DNA of 64,000 bases from Parachlorella kessleri. Taxonomy: Eukaryota; Chlorophyta; Trebouxiophyceae; Chlorellales; Chlorellaceae. Below, in pieces: positions 35,615 through 45,601 of this stretch. A program made the translations under genes and the position numbers. Every line of letters begins with the position of its first letter. Positions within the stretch are counted from its first letter, which is position 1. Under the pieces are notes generated by a model. That model was not told the DNA's origin. It saw only the letters and a list, made by a program, of their open reading frames with translations, and ran no database searches. The stretch is taken from positions 1 to 64,000 of the forward strand of contig BBXU01002174.1 of assembly GCA_001598975.1 (NCBI GenBank), written 5' to 3'.

Positions 35615-36364
35615 TTAGTTCTTCTGCACCACTTGTCCTGAACGGGAACGGTATTTGCTCGACGCCCTGCAGCCTAGCTCGAGCTTTTATTCAAGCCAGT
35701 CGCATGACATGCGATGGTCCAGCTGTGGACTAGCTGTGCCTAGTGACTTGTTGCAGTGATATGAACTCCAAAACAAACGTTGCTGACAGTTGTGTCAATT
35801 TTAACTTACCTGGGCGCGCATGCTGTGCCCTGTCATCTCTCTGGCATAGTGCCCAGACACTGGCTATCCTACGACCAGTCTGTGTGACGGCGTCTTTGAG
35901 CTCAAGCTGTGCTTGCTGAAGAGCAAGCGGCTTTCACATTCCGACACACCTACCAACTCCTCAATCAACCTCTTATTGGTAGTGGCAGGGATAGCGAATA
36001 CAAGAGAAGGCTGGGGTGAACTGTAGTGAAGATGGTTTGTGCAGATATGCTTGAAGTCTTGTCTGAGTCCTAGTTCAGAAGGTCGCTCCCCAAAACTAGC
36101 TAAGGTCACTGGAACAGCAGGTGAAGCTGGAAGCGAGAAGGGGCAGTAGAGCTAGTCCATCTGTACAAAACCTTATTTAAACATCCTCCTTGCCCTCCCT
36201 TGTCAGTCTATGAAGGGCGCTGCGCTCACTGGACTGTGTTGTGTACTCCCCTGCCGGGCAGTGCTTTTGGCAGTATGTGCGTCGTGCCCGGTCGATTCCA
36301 CCAGTTTCAGCCTGCACTGGCCCGGTGAGGCCTCAGTGGTTGGCACCTGTCTGCAGGGAGCTAG
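35615..36364. promoter_or_regulatory. Divergent intergenic region
   Basis: This 750-bp region separates the starts of the ankyrin-like gene (minus) and mTERF copy 6 (plus), so both promoters should lie here. I see no clear TATA box that can be assigned. A diverged dispersed-repeat fragment (GTAGTGGCAGGGATAGCGAA) lies near 35980. Confidence 0.5.
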
Positions 36365-36738
36365 ATGGCAGCCTACTGCTTTGGCAGAGTCCCACCTTTC
36401 TCATATCAAGCCCCATGGCAGACGCAGTCGGGCAGGTAGGACATGCAACAGCTACTGTGCTCGTGGCCTTCCTCTAAAAACTGTGTGTGTGTCTAAATTC
36501 AATATAAATAGCCGCTTGATCACCTAAGGACTGGGTTGGCACCGTCCTTGTCATTTGTTGGCCGTCCAACTTGGCACCTTGGGTTGTGCATGCAGCAGGA
36601 TGATCCAGCCTGCCCCTCTGTGTGGCTGGAGGTCAGCCCACGGCACCTGCAGGCAGCTGGCACCTGCAGCTGGGCAGCAGGGAAGCATAGCGGGGGATGG
36701 CAGCCGATCTTGCAGCGCCGGCAGACGTGGCAGCAGCA

Positions 36739-36777
<39 letters not shown>

Positions 36778-38837
36778 GCAGGAACACGTCAGGTCGCGGC
36801 AGCAGCCAAGCCCAGGTTGAGTCGATCCTGGCCAGCGCCGGCCTGAATCCAGCAGAGCTGCAGCGCGAGAATCCTACCGCCTACAGCCTGCTGACAATGC
36901 CTCTGGCCCGGGTGCTGGCAGAGGTGCATTTGGAGAGACTTACCACTAAAGCTTGGTTGCTACTTCACCCAGCCCAGCTCATGGCCCGCATTTGCTTCCT
37001 AGCCTACAATGTCGGGTTGACGGCTGACCATATATGCGCAAGGCACCGGCAAAGCACAGACAGCTTGCACTTCGACCTGGACGGCGCTCAGCAGCTGCTC
37101 GCCTGGCTGCGGTCGCAGCAGGTCAGCAACAGCCAGCTGCAACTGGCATCCATGGCGAACCCTCTGCTGTGGACAATTGATGTCGAAGCAGCCCAGCGCA
37201 GCAAGCAGCATGTCCAGCAGCGTCTTGGAAACACAGACCAGCAGTGGGTGGAGGCTTTCAGTTCGCAGCCTAGAGGGTTTGCCACGCAGCCAGAGATGCT
37301 GGATGGCGTCATTGCCTGGCTTGAGGCTGAGCCGCTGGGATTGTGCACGTCAGAGGTTGCACAGCTGTGGCGGTCCATGCCGAAATTGTTTGCAGCACCT
37401 ATTGCGACACTGCAGCACAGCTTGCAGAGTCTGCTCAGCCGCTGCCCTCTCAGCAAGCAACAGCTGCGGTCTTTCATGCGTGGGCGTTCCTCACTGCTGT
37501 CCCGTGATTGCGGGGGTCTTCTGACCAAGCTGGACAGCTTGGTAGCGGAGCTGCCGGGCCTTGAGGCACGGCTGGACAAGCTGCTGGTGCATGGCGGGAC
37601 AGCATTAGCCCTCGAAAAAGAAGTGCTCCTTCGCAAGACTTCCTGCCTCTTGCAGTATGGTGAGTTACACATCCTGTGGACATGTGCTTCTAAATGCCTC
37701 ATAACTGATCGCTCCCTATGATACTGTCCAGCAAGCATGTTAGCATCTGATCCCCGTGGTCACGCGGCGCAATGGCAGAGTGTACAGCCCAAGTACTGCC
37801 GTCCGGCTTCCCTTACTATGTGTGATGACCTGCAAACATGTATGCAGGCTTTAGCAAGAAAGATCTCAGCCGGATGATACTTCAGACCCCCATGATCCTG
37901 ACGTGCTCCTGGGACGGCAAGCTGCAGCCCATGTTAGGGACACTGGAGGGCGTGCTGGGCAACCGGCAGGCAGTGGTGGCAGCAGTCAGCAAGGGCCCCC
38001 AGCTGCTGGTCACAGCCTTGGGCACTCTTAAAGACAACTTGCATGCTCTGGAGCAGTTGGGACTGACAGACGTCGAAGTGCAGGGCTTGGCAGCTAATCG
38101 GCCAATCCTCCTCACGTATAAACTCAGCTCGGCAGAGTTCCAGGCAACCCTGCGCTACTTTGAAACCGTGCTGGGGAGGCCCCCGCGGCAGGTGCTTGTA
38201 CAGTATCCTAGCTACTTTACGAATAGCTTGCGGCGGATCGACTACAAGGTGAGCAAGCTTACGAGGGATGTTTGTCTTGCATGAGGGCTCCAGGCTGCAC
38301 CCTACTCCCCCAAGGTTGTTGCACTATTGTACTTGTCAACCCGGGGCCACTCTTCCTCAAGACAATCGTTCGTATAGAGAACAGCTGTGGCAGCCTGGAT
38401 TGAGGGCTTGTGGGTTGGACTAAGTAGATATCGTGAGTCAATATGTCGGTTCATCTCTCTTCGTAGCGCCTTGCACTCGGTTGGCCCTTATTTTGGTTTT
38501 GTAATGTGTAGAGCTGCAATACTAACATGCAGTGCCCCTGCCCCAGGTGTCTTTCATGGAGCACAAGGGAGATGCCCACTACAAGACCAGCCTAAGCTGG
38601 GTGAAATGCAGCGACGAGAACTTCTGTCAGCGTTACAGTTACAGCCTGGCGGAGTTCAAGGCCTGGGAGGCGCAGTGGCTGCGGAGTGAGCGTGCCAGCA
38701 AGTATGGGCTGGACAAGGCCCGGGTGCCTGGCCTGCTGAGGGCCCAGGCAGCCAGGCAGAAAGGGCGCACGGCGCGGGTGGCAGCTCGCAGGAAGCAGCG
38801 GCTAGCCGGGGCTGACAGCGATGAAGCTGCTAGGTAA
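36365..38837 (+). CDS. mTERF-family protein, array copy 6 (plus strand)
   Basis: Exons are 36365-36435, 36596-37659, 37848-38248 and 38547-38837, totalling 1827 nt or 608 aa. Architecture and phases match the minus-strand copies. The leader exon gives MAAYCFGRVPPFSY, and exon 2 opens SRMIQPAPLCGWRSAHGTCR. The linker contains a run of GGC codons (36739-36780) that encodes polyglycine. The mTERF motifs are intact (LWRSMPKLFAAPIATLQHSL, QTPMILTCSWDGKLQPML, QYPSYFTNSLRRIDYK), and the C-terminal exon carries FCQRYSYSLAEFKAW. It is in opposite orientation to copies 1-5, so at least one inversion or transposition separates it from them. An internal ATG at 36600 would be an alternative start. Confidence 0.86.
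36739..36780 (+). repeat. (GGC)n trinucleotide repeat encoding polyglycine
   Basis: About a dozen consecutive GGC codons lie in the linker between transit peptide and mTERF repeats of copy 6. The other copies have Ser/Arg-coding repeats here, so linker length differs between paralogues only in multiples of three. Confidence 0.9.
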
Positions 38838-39729
38838 GGCTGTCAGCTGGTCTTGTGCAGGGTTTTGTTGCAATGGGACGTGGTGACCAGCAGTGTGGCG
38901 CGCTGCTCTGCCGGGAGGGTTTAGGACAACAGTGAGATCAGAGCCCATGGTGGTACTGTTTCTCGTCGGCACATATATATATATATGCTGTCCGGCCTTC
39001 GATGATACTCCTGTCGAACTTGGTAAAAACCAGCGTAGGCAATCGACCACTGCTATATGAGCGCCCGGACCAGAAGTTGTCAAGTTGCTGGTCTGCTAGT
39101 GCAGTATTTGAAGGCATCCACAATTCTTGGCAAGCTTTGCAGTCCGGACGCTAAACCGACTGTTTGAGCGAGCCTGTTTGTCTCTGGTGGCATGTCGTCC
39201 TGTCTGCGGGGGTGGTTTATCTAGTGTCTGACATAGTGGCGTGGCCAACGGTGGGGTGTCAGTAGGACACCTAAATCAGTAGATCGCTTTTGGGTCTGTA
39301 CAGGAGGGGAGAAGCTGGTGCCTGACCAGGCCTAGACTCGAAGTCGAACACCAAGATCCAGAATTAGCAGCTCTCTGCCTATACATAGGCGGTTGCTAGC
39401 CATCATCAAGATCAACATTGAGACCTACCACCTACCAGCCATATTCAGTGGGGGGCACATGAGCTGGCAGGGCCTCGTGCCCCCCACTGAATATGCCATC
39501 CATCTAGAAGCCAGCACAAAAGCATTACCTGCTTACCATTTTTGGGGCAGGAGCCCAGGTCCAACATGCTGACTGAGGGGGGTTGCAGAGCCATTAGCGT
39601 ACAACATGCATGCCGCTTGAATCCTTAGCACGCTCCGCAGTGCGCGTCCACGCGTCATCGTCGTTGCGCGTTGCCGCAATCAACACGGGAGATCCACTTC
39701 AGCCGTCTTTGGTTGTTAACTAGGGAGTC
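38838..39729. other. Intergenic region with an AT dinucleotide run and a long hairpin
   Basis: No gene is seen. An (AT)n run sits at about 38972-38987 and a 19-bp perfect hairpin at 39440-39495. The promoter of the F-box-like gene presumably lies in the last few hundred bases. Confidence 0.6.
39440..39495. repeat. Perfect 19-bp inverted repeat with 18-nt loop
   Basis: The left arm CATATTCAGTGGGGGGCAC (39440-39458) is the exact reverse complement of the right arm GTGCCCCCCACTGAATATG (39477-39495). It could be a hairpin element, the end of a MITE, or a transcript 3' structure. It is not found elsewhere in the window. Confidence 0.85.
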
Positions 39730-41539
39730 ATGTCCGCTTCAGGTGCAGTGGCACTGGCCGGCTCAGATTGGGGCCAGCTGTCTGCAGACATCTTGAGGCT
39801 CATCCTCAAGCACTTCACTGAGCAGCTGCATGGAATGACAGTGGAGCATGTTGCGGAGCTGGTTCGAGGACCTCTGCTTGTGAACAGGCACTGGCGGGCT
39901 GCAGCTATCTCCCAGGCAAGGTTGTATTCACATGTCCTTTAGACCGAACATACGCGGCTCGGAAACATAGTGCTTTGAGGAAAGGTGCTTGTATATAGTT
40001 TCGAAGACTTTGGCACAGGGCGCTGTAGTGTGACGACTGGGTGGGTGCCTTGCTGTAATGGCAGCTTACCTGTCCTTGCAGCTGGAGCTCCACCTTGTTG
40101 GCTTCGGTGAACAGCAGGAGCTCCAGTTGCTGCGAGGTATGGCTGCCACCTTCCCGCTAGTGTCCCTTGAGTTCTGCTACGGATGCAACAGCCGTGGTGG
40201 ACAAGCCGTCACGGGTCCCAATGAAGCAGCACCCAATGCTGCAGCAGCGCCCGCTGCTGTCATCGGACCTGCAGCTCCTGACGCTGCACAGCGCTCACAG
40301 CGGGTGTTTGAGCTTCTGGAAGACGAGTGCTTCCAGCAGCAAGTAGCTGGCACGCTGAGGCATGTCAGTGGCGTGCCTTGGAGGCGAAGCGTCAAGACAC
40401 AGGGTGGCCGCAAAGTGGCCATGAACTTTGAGCTAACTGCTTACCCACAGCTACGGAAGCTGCAGGCAAGAGTGTGTCCCTTGCCGCTGCAGGAGCTCAC
40501 CCTTGTGGCCTGCTGTGGTTCAGGCATTGTTGGCAGCTCACTACCCTGCAGCTCAACGAAGGATCACATGCCTTTGCTGACATTTGCTGCCTGGTTTGGC
40601 CACCGCTGTCTGGTTCAGCCATCATTGTCTTACGTGTTTGGTCCTACTTTTGTCTGCTGCAGTTGTCGTGGCTCAACCGCGCTACAATTATGCTTGACAA
40701 AGCCTTCTGGCAGCACCACAGCTGCTTGGAGGAGCTGGTGGTGGAGGTTGGCCCTTCCTACGGGGCAATACAGGTATGGTTGGCAAGCGGTGACAGCATG
40801 TTTGCTCCCTGCTTTGGAGCTGGTGGTGCAGGTTGGCCCTACCTACGGGGCAATACAGGTACCGCAGCTTGCTTGGGATTGCCTCGATCCCAGGCAGATT
40901 CTGGTTGAGCTAGTCCCTCTCTGTCCTATCGGGCAATGTATGTAATGAGACTCCCATACCCAGCACACCTGCAATACTGGCATATTCTCAACATGAGGGC
41001 CTGACGATCTGCAGGTGGAGTCGCGTCCACCCCAGCTCCAGCGCCTGACGATGCTTGGCCACACATCCTACCTGGCAATCCACCTGCCCACCCTGCTGCT
41101 ACGGCCTGGGCTTGTAATCTACCACACCTCCAGCGGCTGTGGCGGCAGCAGCACGCTGCACCTGCTGACACCTGTTGAGGTCCAAGGGAGAGACTATGGT
41201 GGCAGGGAGGCTCTGAAGCACCATGTGCAAGCGCTGGCGGAGGCGGCAGCAGCAGTAGCAGCGGCAGCGGTGGAGGATGTAGAGGGTGCACTTGGCCTGG
41301 GCGCCTGCCATGCTGTGTTTGACAAGCTGTGCTTTGCTGACGTGGCTGGGCGCTATCACAGCATAGTGGCAGAGAAGCACGAACATGGGGAAGGGTGCAG
41401 CTGCTGCCTGGGCGGCGTGCATGTCAGTATCACATTTGAGCAACACAGCTGCCGGGCCAACCCCGAGGGGGCTGGAGCTTGCCTTGTAGGAAGGCTTGTG
41501 CTTGAGTATCGAATGCTGGAACCAGCTATGACATGTTGA
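39730..41539 (+). CDS. F-box/LRR-like protein
   Basis: F-box proteins pair a substrate-binding region with SKP1-cullin ubiquitin ligases. Proposed exons are 39730-39915, 40082-40465, 40537-40773 and 41015-41539, totalling 1332 nt or 443 aa, all in phase 0. The N-terminus resembles an F-box (DWGQLSADILRLILKHF then VNRHWRAAA). Leucine-rich segments follow (LTAYPQLRKLQ joined to LTTLQLNE, CLEELVVEVGPSYGAIQ, LQRLTMLGHTSYLAIHLP). The C-terminal part is Ala-rich, then Cys/His-rich (HEHGEGCSCCLGGVH). Two introns (after 39915 and 40465) appear to have GC donors. Part of exon 3 (about 40570-40662) may be an additional intron. The F-box call rests on pattern only. Confidence 0.5.
40805..40865 (+). repeat. 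Copy of an F-box-gene exon edge with donor
   Basis: GAGCTGGTGGTGCAGGTTGG followed by CCCTACCTACGGGGCAATACAGGTA repeats the exon end at 40730-40776 with few changes, including the CAG/GTA donor. Confidence 0.85.
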
Positions 41540-42644
41540 AGACCGACAGTTAGCAACGGGACACTGCTGCACTGAAAGGAGGGATAGGTAACCCAATCAT
41601 AATTACCACAACTGCAATCAGACATATCCAGACATTATCCAGACATTCAGAACTACTGGCTCAGAACTCAGGCAAGACTCAGGCGCACTCTGCATCCTGT
41701 CCTGTACGTCCAGCTCACCTCTTACACCCTGTTCGCATAACCTGCCACCCATGCTAATATCCAGTATGCCCCTACCTCCTCTCTGATACACACTACCTGC
41801 CACCATCACTGAAGACATGTTAACAGGGGTATCAGATTCGGTGCCTCCGTTGCCAAGGAACACATCTGCCCAGGAATAACCCGCCATCCCACACTGTACA
41901 AGCTTTCACCACTCCTGCATCAAGTGTACTTGTCATGATCAAGCCCCTTCTCCAGGGCGCACCAATCTGCTGAACCCTTGCTAATACCGGTAGTACTGCT
42001 TGCTATTGTATCACGTCGCGTGCCTTCTTGTTTGCGAAAGGTATAATCTGAGTGGGACTTCCTGCTTGCAGTCCTCCCTATTGGCCTGGCATCGGCAACA
42101 CGATCACTGACGTTTGTGTGCAGGCTGAATGTTGTTCCAACCTAGTACCCTTGCCAAGGGTTTTGGGAGCTCTGGATCACTGGGCACCCTGCTGTCTACC
42201 AAGTTCCACTCTCTACAGCTTGGCGGCAGCCTGCGGCTGTTCCAGGCTGCCATGGCAGGCCTGCTGGTGACAGCCAAGGAGAACGGCAGCTACATAGACA
42301 AGCAGCTTACAAAAGAGTGGCCAAGGGGGCCTGCCTGTTCCCAGCTGGATGCCCACCACTTTGGCAATGCCCCACCTTCAGCCTGCCAACCCACAGGACA
42401 GAGGCAGCAGCGCAGGTGAGGCACTTGACAGGTAGAGCACTCCTGGCCTTCCTCCGAAGAAATTGGAGTCATCCATTGCAGCTCTTGTGCACTGGACAGC
42501 CTATGCTCTGCACAAGTTGTATTGATCCTGGGCAGGGTGCACGCAATTGCCTTTGCAGAGTAACCCCCTCACTCAGTCCTTGACTCCGTGTTCTTGACTT
42601 GTGTTGCTAGTAGGGTAAGCAGACCTTCCCTGCCCTCACGGTCG
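41540..42644. other. Intergenic region upstream of mTERF copy 7
   Basis: It contains a reversed dispersed repeat at about 41655-41780. At 42349-42415 it holds a sequence homologous to the leader exon of the other mTERF copies, ending in a CGCAG/GTGAGG donor. This exon carries an ATG but ends in phase 1 instead of phase 2, so it cannot join the downstream frame by any acceptor I can see. It may now be a 5' untranslated exon. Confidence 0.6.
41655..41780 (-). repeat. Dispersed short repeat, reversed, longest copy
   Basis: ACTCAGGCAAGACTCAGGCG, then CTCACCTCTTACACCCTGTT, CGCATAACCTGCCACCCATG and CTAATATCC. This is the best preserved copy of the family with cores at 3536, 7466, 12299 and 44780. 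Confidence 0.75.
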
Positions 42645-44730
42645 ATGGCAGCGCAGCGCAGTTATTGGCATCTTGCAGCACCAGCGCTGCCAACGGGACA
42701 GCAGGGACGCGTGCCAGCGGGAGCCAGCAGCGGCGTCAGGAACAGCAGCCAGTCAGCTTGCAGCAGCAGCCCAGCCAGCGGCAGCCAAACCTACATTGAA
42801 TCCATCCTGGCCGGAGCCGGCCTGGACCCAGCAGAGCTACAGCGGGAGAACCCTACAGCGTTCAGCTTGCTGACACTGCCTCTGGCCCGGGTGCTTGCAG
42901 AGGTGCAAGCAGATCGTTTGACCAGGGGTGCTGGGCGCATCCTGCGCCTGCATCCAGCCCAGCTGATGGCCCGCATTTGCTTCCTATCCTACGATGTTGG
43001 GCTAGTGGCTGAACAAATAAGGGCAAGGTACGGGCGAAACACAGACCTATTGCGCTTCGACCTGGAAGGCGCACAGCAGCTGCTTGCCTGGCTGCAGTCG
43101 CAGCAGGTCAGCAACAGCCAGCTGCAAATAGCAGCTATGTCTTACCCACGGCTGTGGACAACTGATGTGGGAGCAGCCCATCGCAGCAAGCAGCATGTCC
43201 AGCAGCGTCTGGGAGTCACAGACTCGCAGTGGGCGGAGGCTTTCACTAGGCAGACAAATGTGCTTGCCGCTCGGCCAGAGGTGGTGGATGGCGTCATTGC
43301 CTGGCTTGAGGCCGAGCCGCTGGGATTCAGCAGAGCCGAGGTGACACAGCTGTGGCGGTCCAGCCCACAGCTGCTTGCAACCCCCGCTGCTACGCTGCAG
43401 CACAAGCTGCAGAGGCTGCTCAGCCGCTGCCCCCTAAGCAAGCAGCAACTGCGGTATTTCATGCGTGGGAATAGCAATTTGCTGTGGCTTGATTGCGCGG
43501 GTCTGCTGGGCAAGCTGGACAGCCTGGTAGCAGAGCTCCCCGGCCTGAGAGCACGGCTGGCCAGGCTGCTGGTGCTTGGCGGGACGGCATTGAACCTCGA
43601 AACTGAGGTGCTCCTGGGCAAGACTTCCTGTCTGTTGCAGTATGGTGAGTTACAAATCCAGTTCACATGTGCTTCCATGAGCCTTGCACCTGAGTCAACG
43701 TCAAAGACACCGTCCAGCAAGCATGTTGATATGCATGCGGCGCCATGGCAGGGCTCGATAGTTGGTAGTGCATCCCTAGTAATGGCTCTGCGGCTTTCTA
43801 CTATGGGTGATGACCCGAACATGCATGCAGGCTTTGAGGAAAAGGAGCTCAGCAGGATGATACTTCAAAACCCCATGATCCTAACATGCTCCTGGGACGG
43901 CAAGCTGCAGCCCATGTTGACGACATTAGAAGCCGTGCTGGGCAGCCAGCAGACAGTGGTGGCAGCCGTCAGCAAGGCCCCTGACTTGCTATGCGCAGCC
44001 TTGGGAACAATCAAGGACAACTTCCGTGCCCTGAAACAGTTGGGACTGTTAGAAACTGAAGTGCGGCACGTGGCAACACGTCAGTCGCAACTCTTAAAAT
44101 ACAAGATTGGCTCGACAGAGTTCCAGGCAACCCTGCGCTACTTTGAGGTCGTGCTGGGGAGGCCCCCGCGGGAGATGCTTCTCCAGTATCCGAGCTACCT
44201 CAAGAGTTGCTTGCGGCGGATCGACTACAAGGTGAGCAAGCGGGGCGTGACTGGCAGGGTGTCGAACATGAGGGCTTTGGAGCTGCACGCTTGCTGAGGG
44301 AAGAGTTGTGGGAAAATTAAAGTCATACCACTTGTAGAGTCCTAGCGCTTCTTTCGCCGCTAGATGCCCGGGCTGCCGGGCCTCGGAGCACACATTCCAC
44401 TCTCAGTGCACAGTTCACACTTCTTGCGCCGGTGTGCAGGTGTCCTTTATGGAGCACAAGGAAGGCACCCACTATAAGGCCAGCCTGACCTGGGTGAATT
44501 TCAGCGATGAGAAGTTCTGCCAGCATTATAAGTACAGCCTGGTGGAGTTCAAGGCGTGGGAGGGTCAGTGGCTGCGGAGCGAGCGTGCCAGGGAGTATGG
44601 GCTGGACAAGGCCCGTGTGCCCGGCATGAGGAGGGCCCTGGCAGCCAGGCAGAAGGGGCGCAAAGCTCAGGTGGAAGCCAGCAGGAAGCAGCGGCTGGCA
44701 GAGGCTGGTAGCAATGATGATCTTGGGTAA
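42645..44730 (+). CDS. mTERF-family protein, array copy 7 (plus strand)
   Basis: Exons are 42645-43644, 43831-44231 and 44440-44730, totalling 1692 nt or 563 aa. The start is taken at the ATG of MAAQRSYWHLAAPALP because the leader exon has lost its phase. This leaves a shorter, still basic N-terminus plausible for organelle import. The mTERF motifs are intact (LWRSSPQLLATPAATLQHKL, QNPMILTCSWDGKLQPML, QYPSYLKSCLRRIDYK, FCQHYKYSLVEFKAW). The 186-nt intron 43645-43830 has no stop and is a multiple of three, so its retention would add 62 residues without breaking the frame. It is the most diverged copy in the N-terminal region. Confidence 0.84.
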
Positions 44731-45601
44731 GGTTGTCATTCAGCCACATCCAGGGTTGGCCTTTTGGCATTTAGTCAGGGTGGCTGGTCGTGCGAACACA
44801 GCTGAAGGCAAGTTGTAGTGACAGGGGCGATGCAACTATGCTCTGGGGCTTGCCTGAGCGCTGACCTTTTGGTATTAGTGGCTGGCAGTGCGGACGGAGG
44901 AAAGGTAGGGCAGAACTGTACTCCCATTTATAATGAGCCAAGGCTAGCTGCTGTGACCCTGTTGCCAGCAGAAGGGCCCCACTGCTGACTTCCTGCCTGG
45001 CAGGAGTGGTCAAGATGGGTGAGCTTATGGGTTGATGCGGCCGTCTCTGGGTGTTCTCCACATGTCCAACGGGCCCCTTGACCGTAGTTTTGTCAGCCCT
45101 TGTAACTCCCAGGCCTCATAGGCGCGGCCACAATGTGGCTGCATGGCCGAGCTGTAGGGCTGGTGTCTGCCAGCGCACAGGTCTACATGGGCGGTTTTTG
45201 CATCCAAGCGACTACCTTTGCAGCTTTGACGGCAACGTCACGGCTAACATGAACCCTACATCAGCGTCAGGACTAGTGACGTCCAGTTGGGGCATAGACC
45301 AGTGCACCTCTGGTTGGTACCCCTGCCTGGCCCCTGGCATCATCACCAACCCTCCAGCCAAGTGGGGAGCCGGGTAGGGCGCATATTGTCCAGCTCGCTT
45401 TTCTCCGCTGTCCCACAGCAGTGCACTTCTGGTACAAACTTAGGAGTACCCCTCCCTGGCCCCTCACATCTTCAGTGGCCCTCTAGGTGGCGGGTGCCTG
45501 GTAGGGTGCCCCCTTGTCCGCCTCGCCAAACTCTTTATGCCACAGAAGTGCACGTCTGGGGCAAACCTCGCAAGTACCCCTGTAGCGCATCAACACGTCC
45601 T
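44731..45601. other. Convergent intergenic region between mTERF copy 7 and ENR
   Basis: Two dispersed-repeat copies lie at about 44775-44850 and 44860-44935. From about 45290 the sequence is a tandem array of roughly 110-nt units resembling the terminal exon and 3' end of the ENR gene. No gene of its own is seen. Confidence 0.65.
45290..45601 (-). repeat. Tandem copies around the ENR terminal exon
   Basis: Units contain GTGCAC-TCTGG, AGTACCCCT and CCTGGCCCC, and at 45480-45535 a near copy of the terminal exon and stop (CTCTAGGTGGCGG, GGTGCCCCCTTGTCC, CTCGCCAAACTC) found for real at 45600-45660. The 3' end of ENR has thus been duplicated downstream. Confidence 0.7.

Noticed and set aside
40466..40490. 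Intron of 25 nt with GC-AG ends in the F-box-like gene
   Set aside because: It is too short to be spliced. The next acceptor at 40536 gives a 71-nt intron in the same phase and restores a leucine-rich segment.
42588..44297. Single 569-residue frame in mTERF copy 7
   Set aside because: It starts at GTG and runs through the intron at 43645-43830. All paralogues splice at this point with conserved GTGAGT and TGCAG sites, so a spliced model is preferred.
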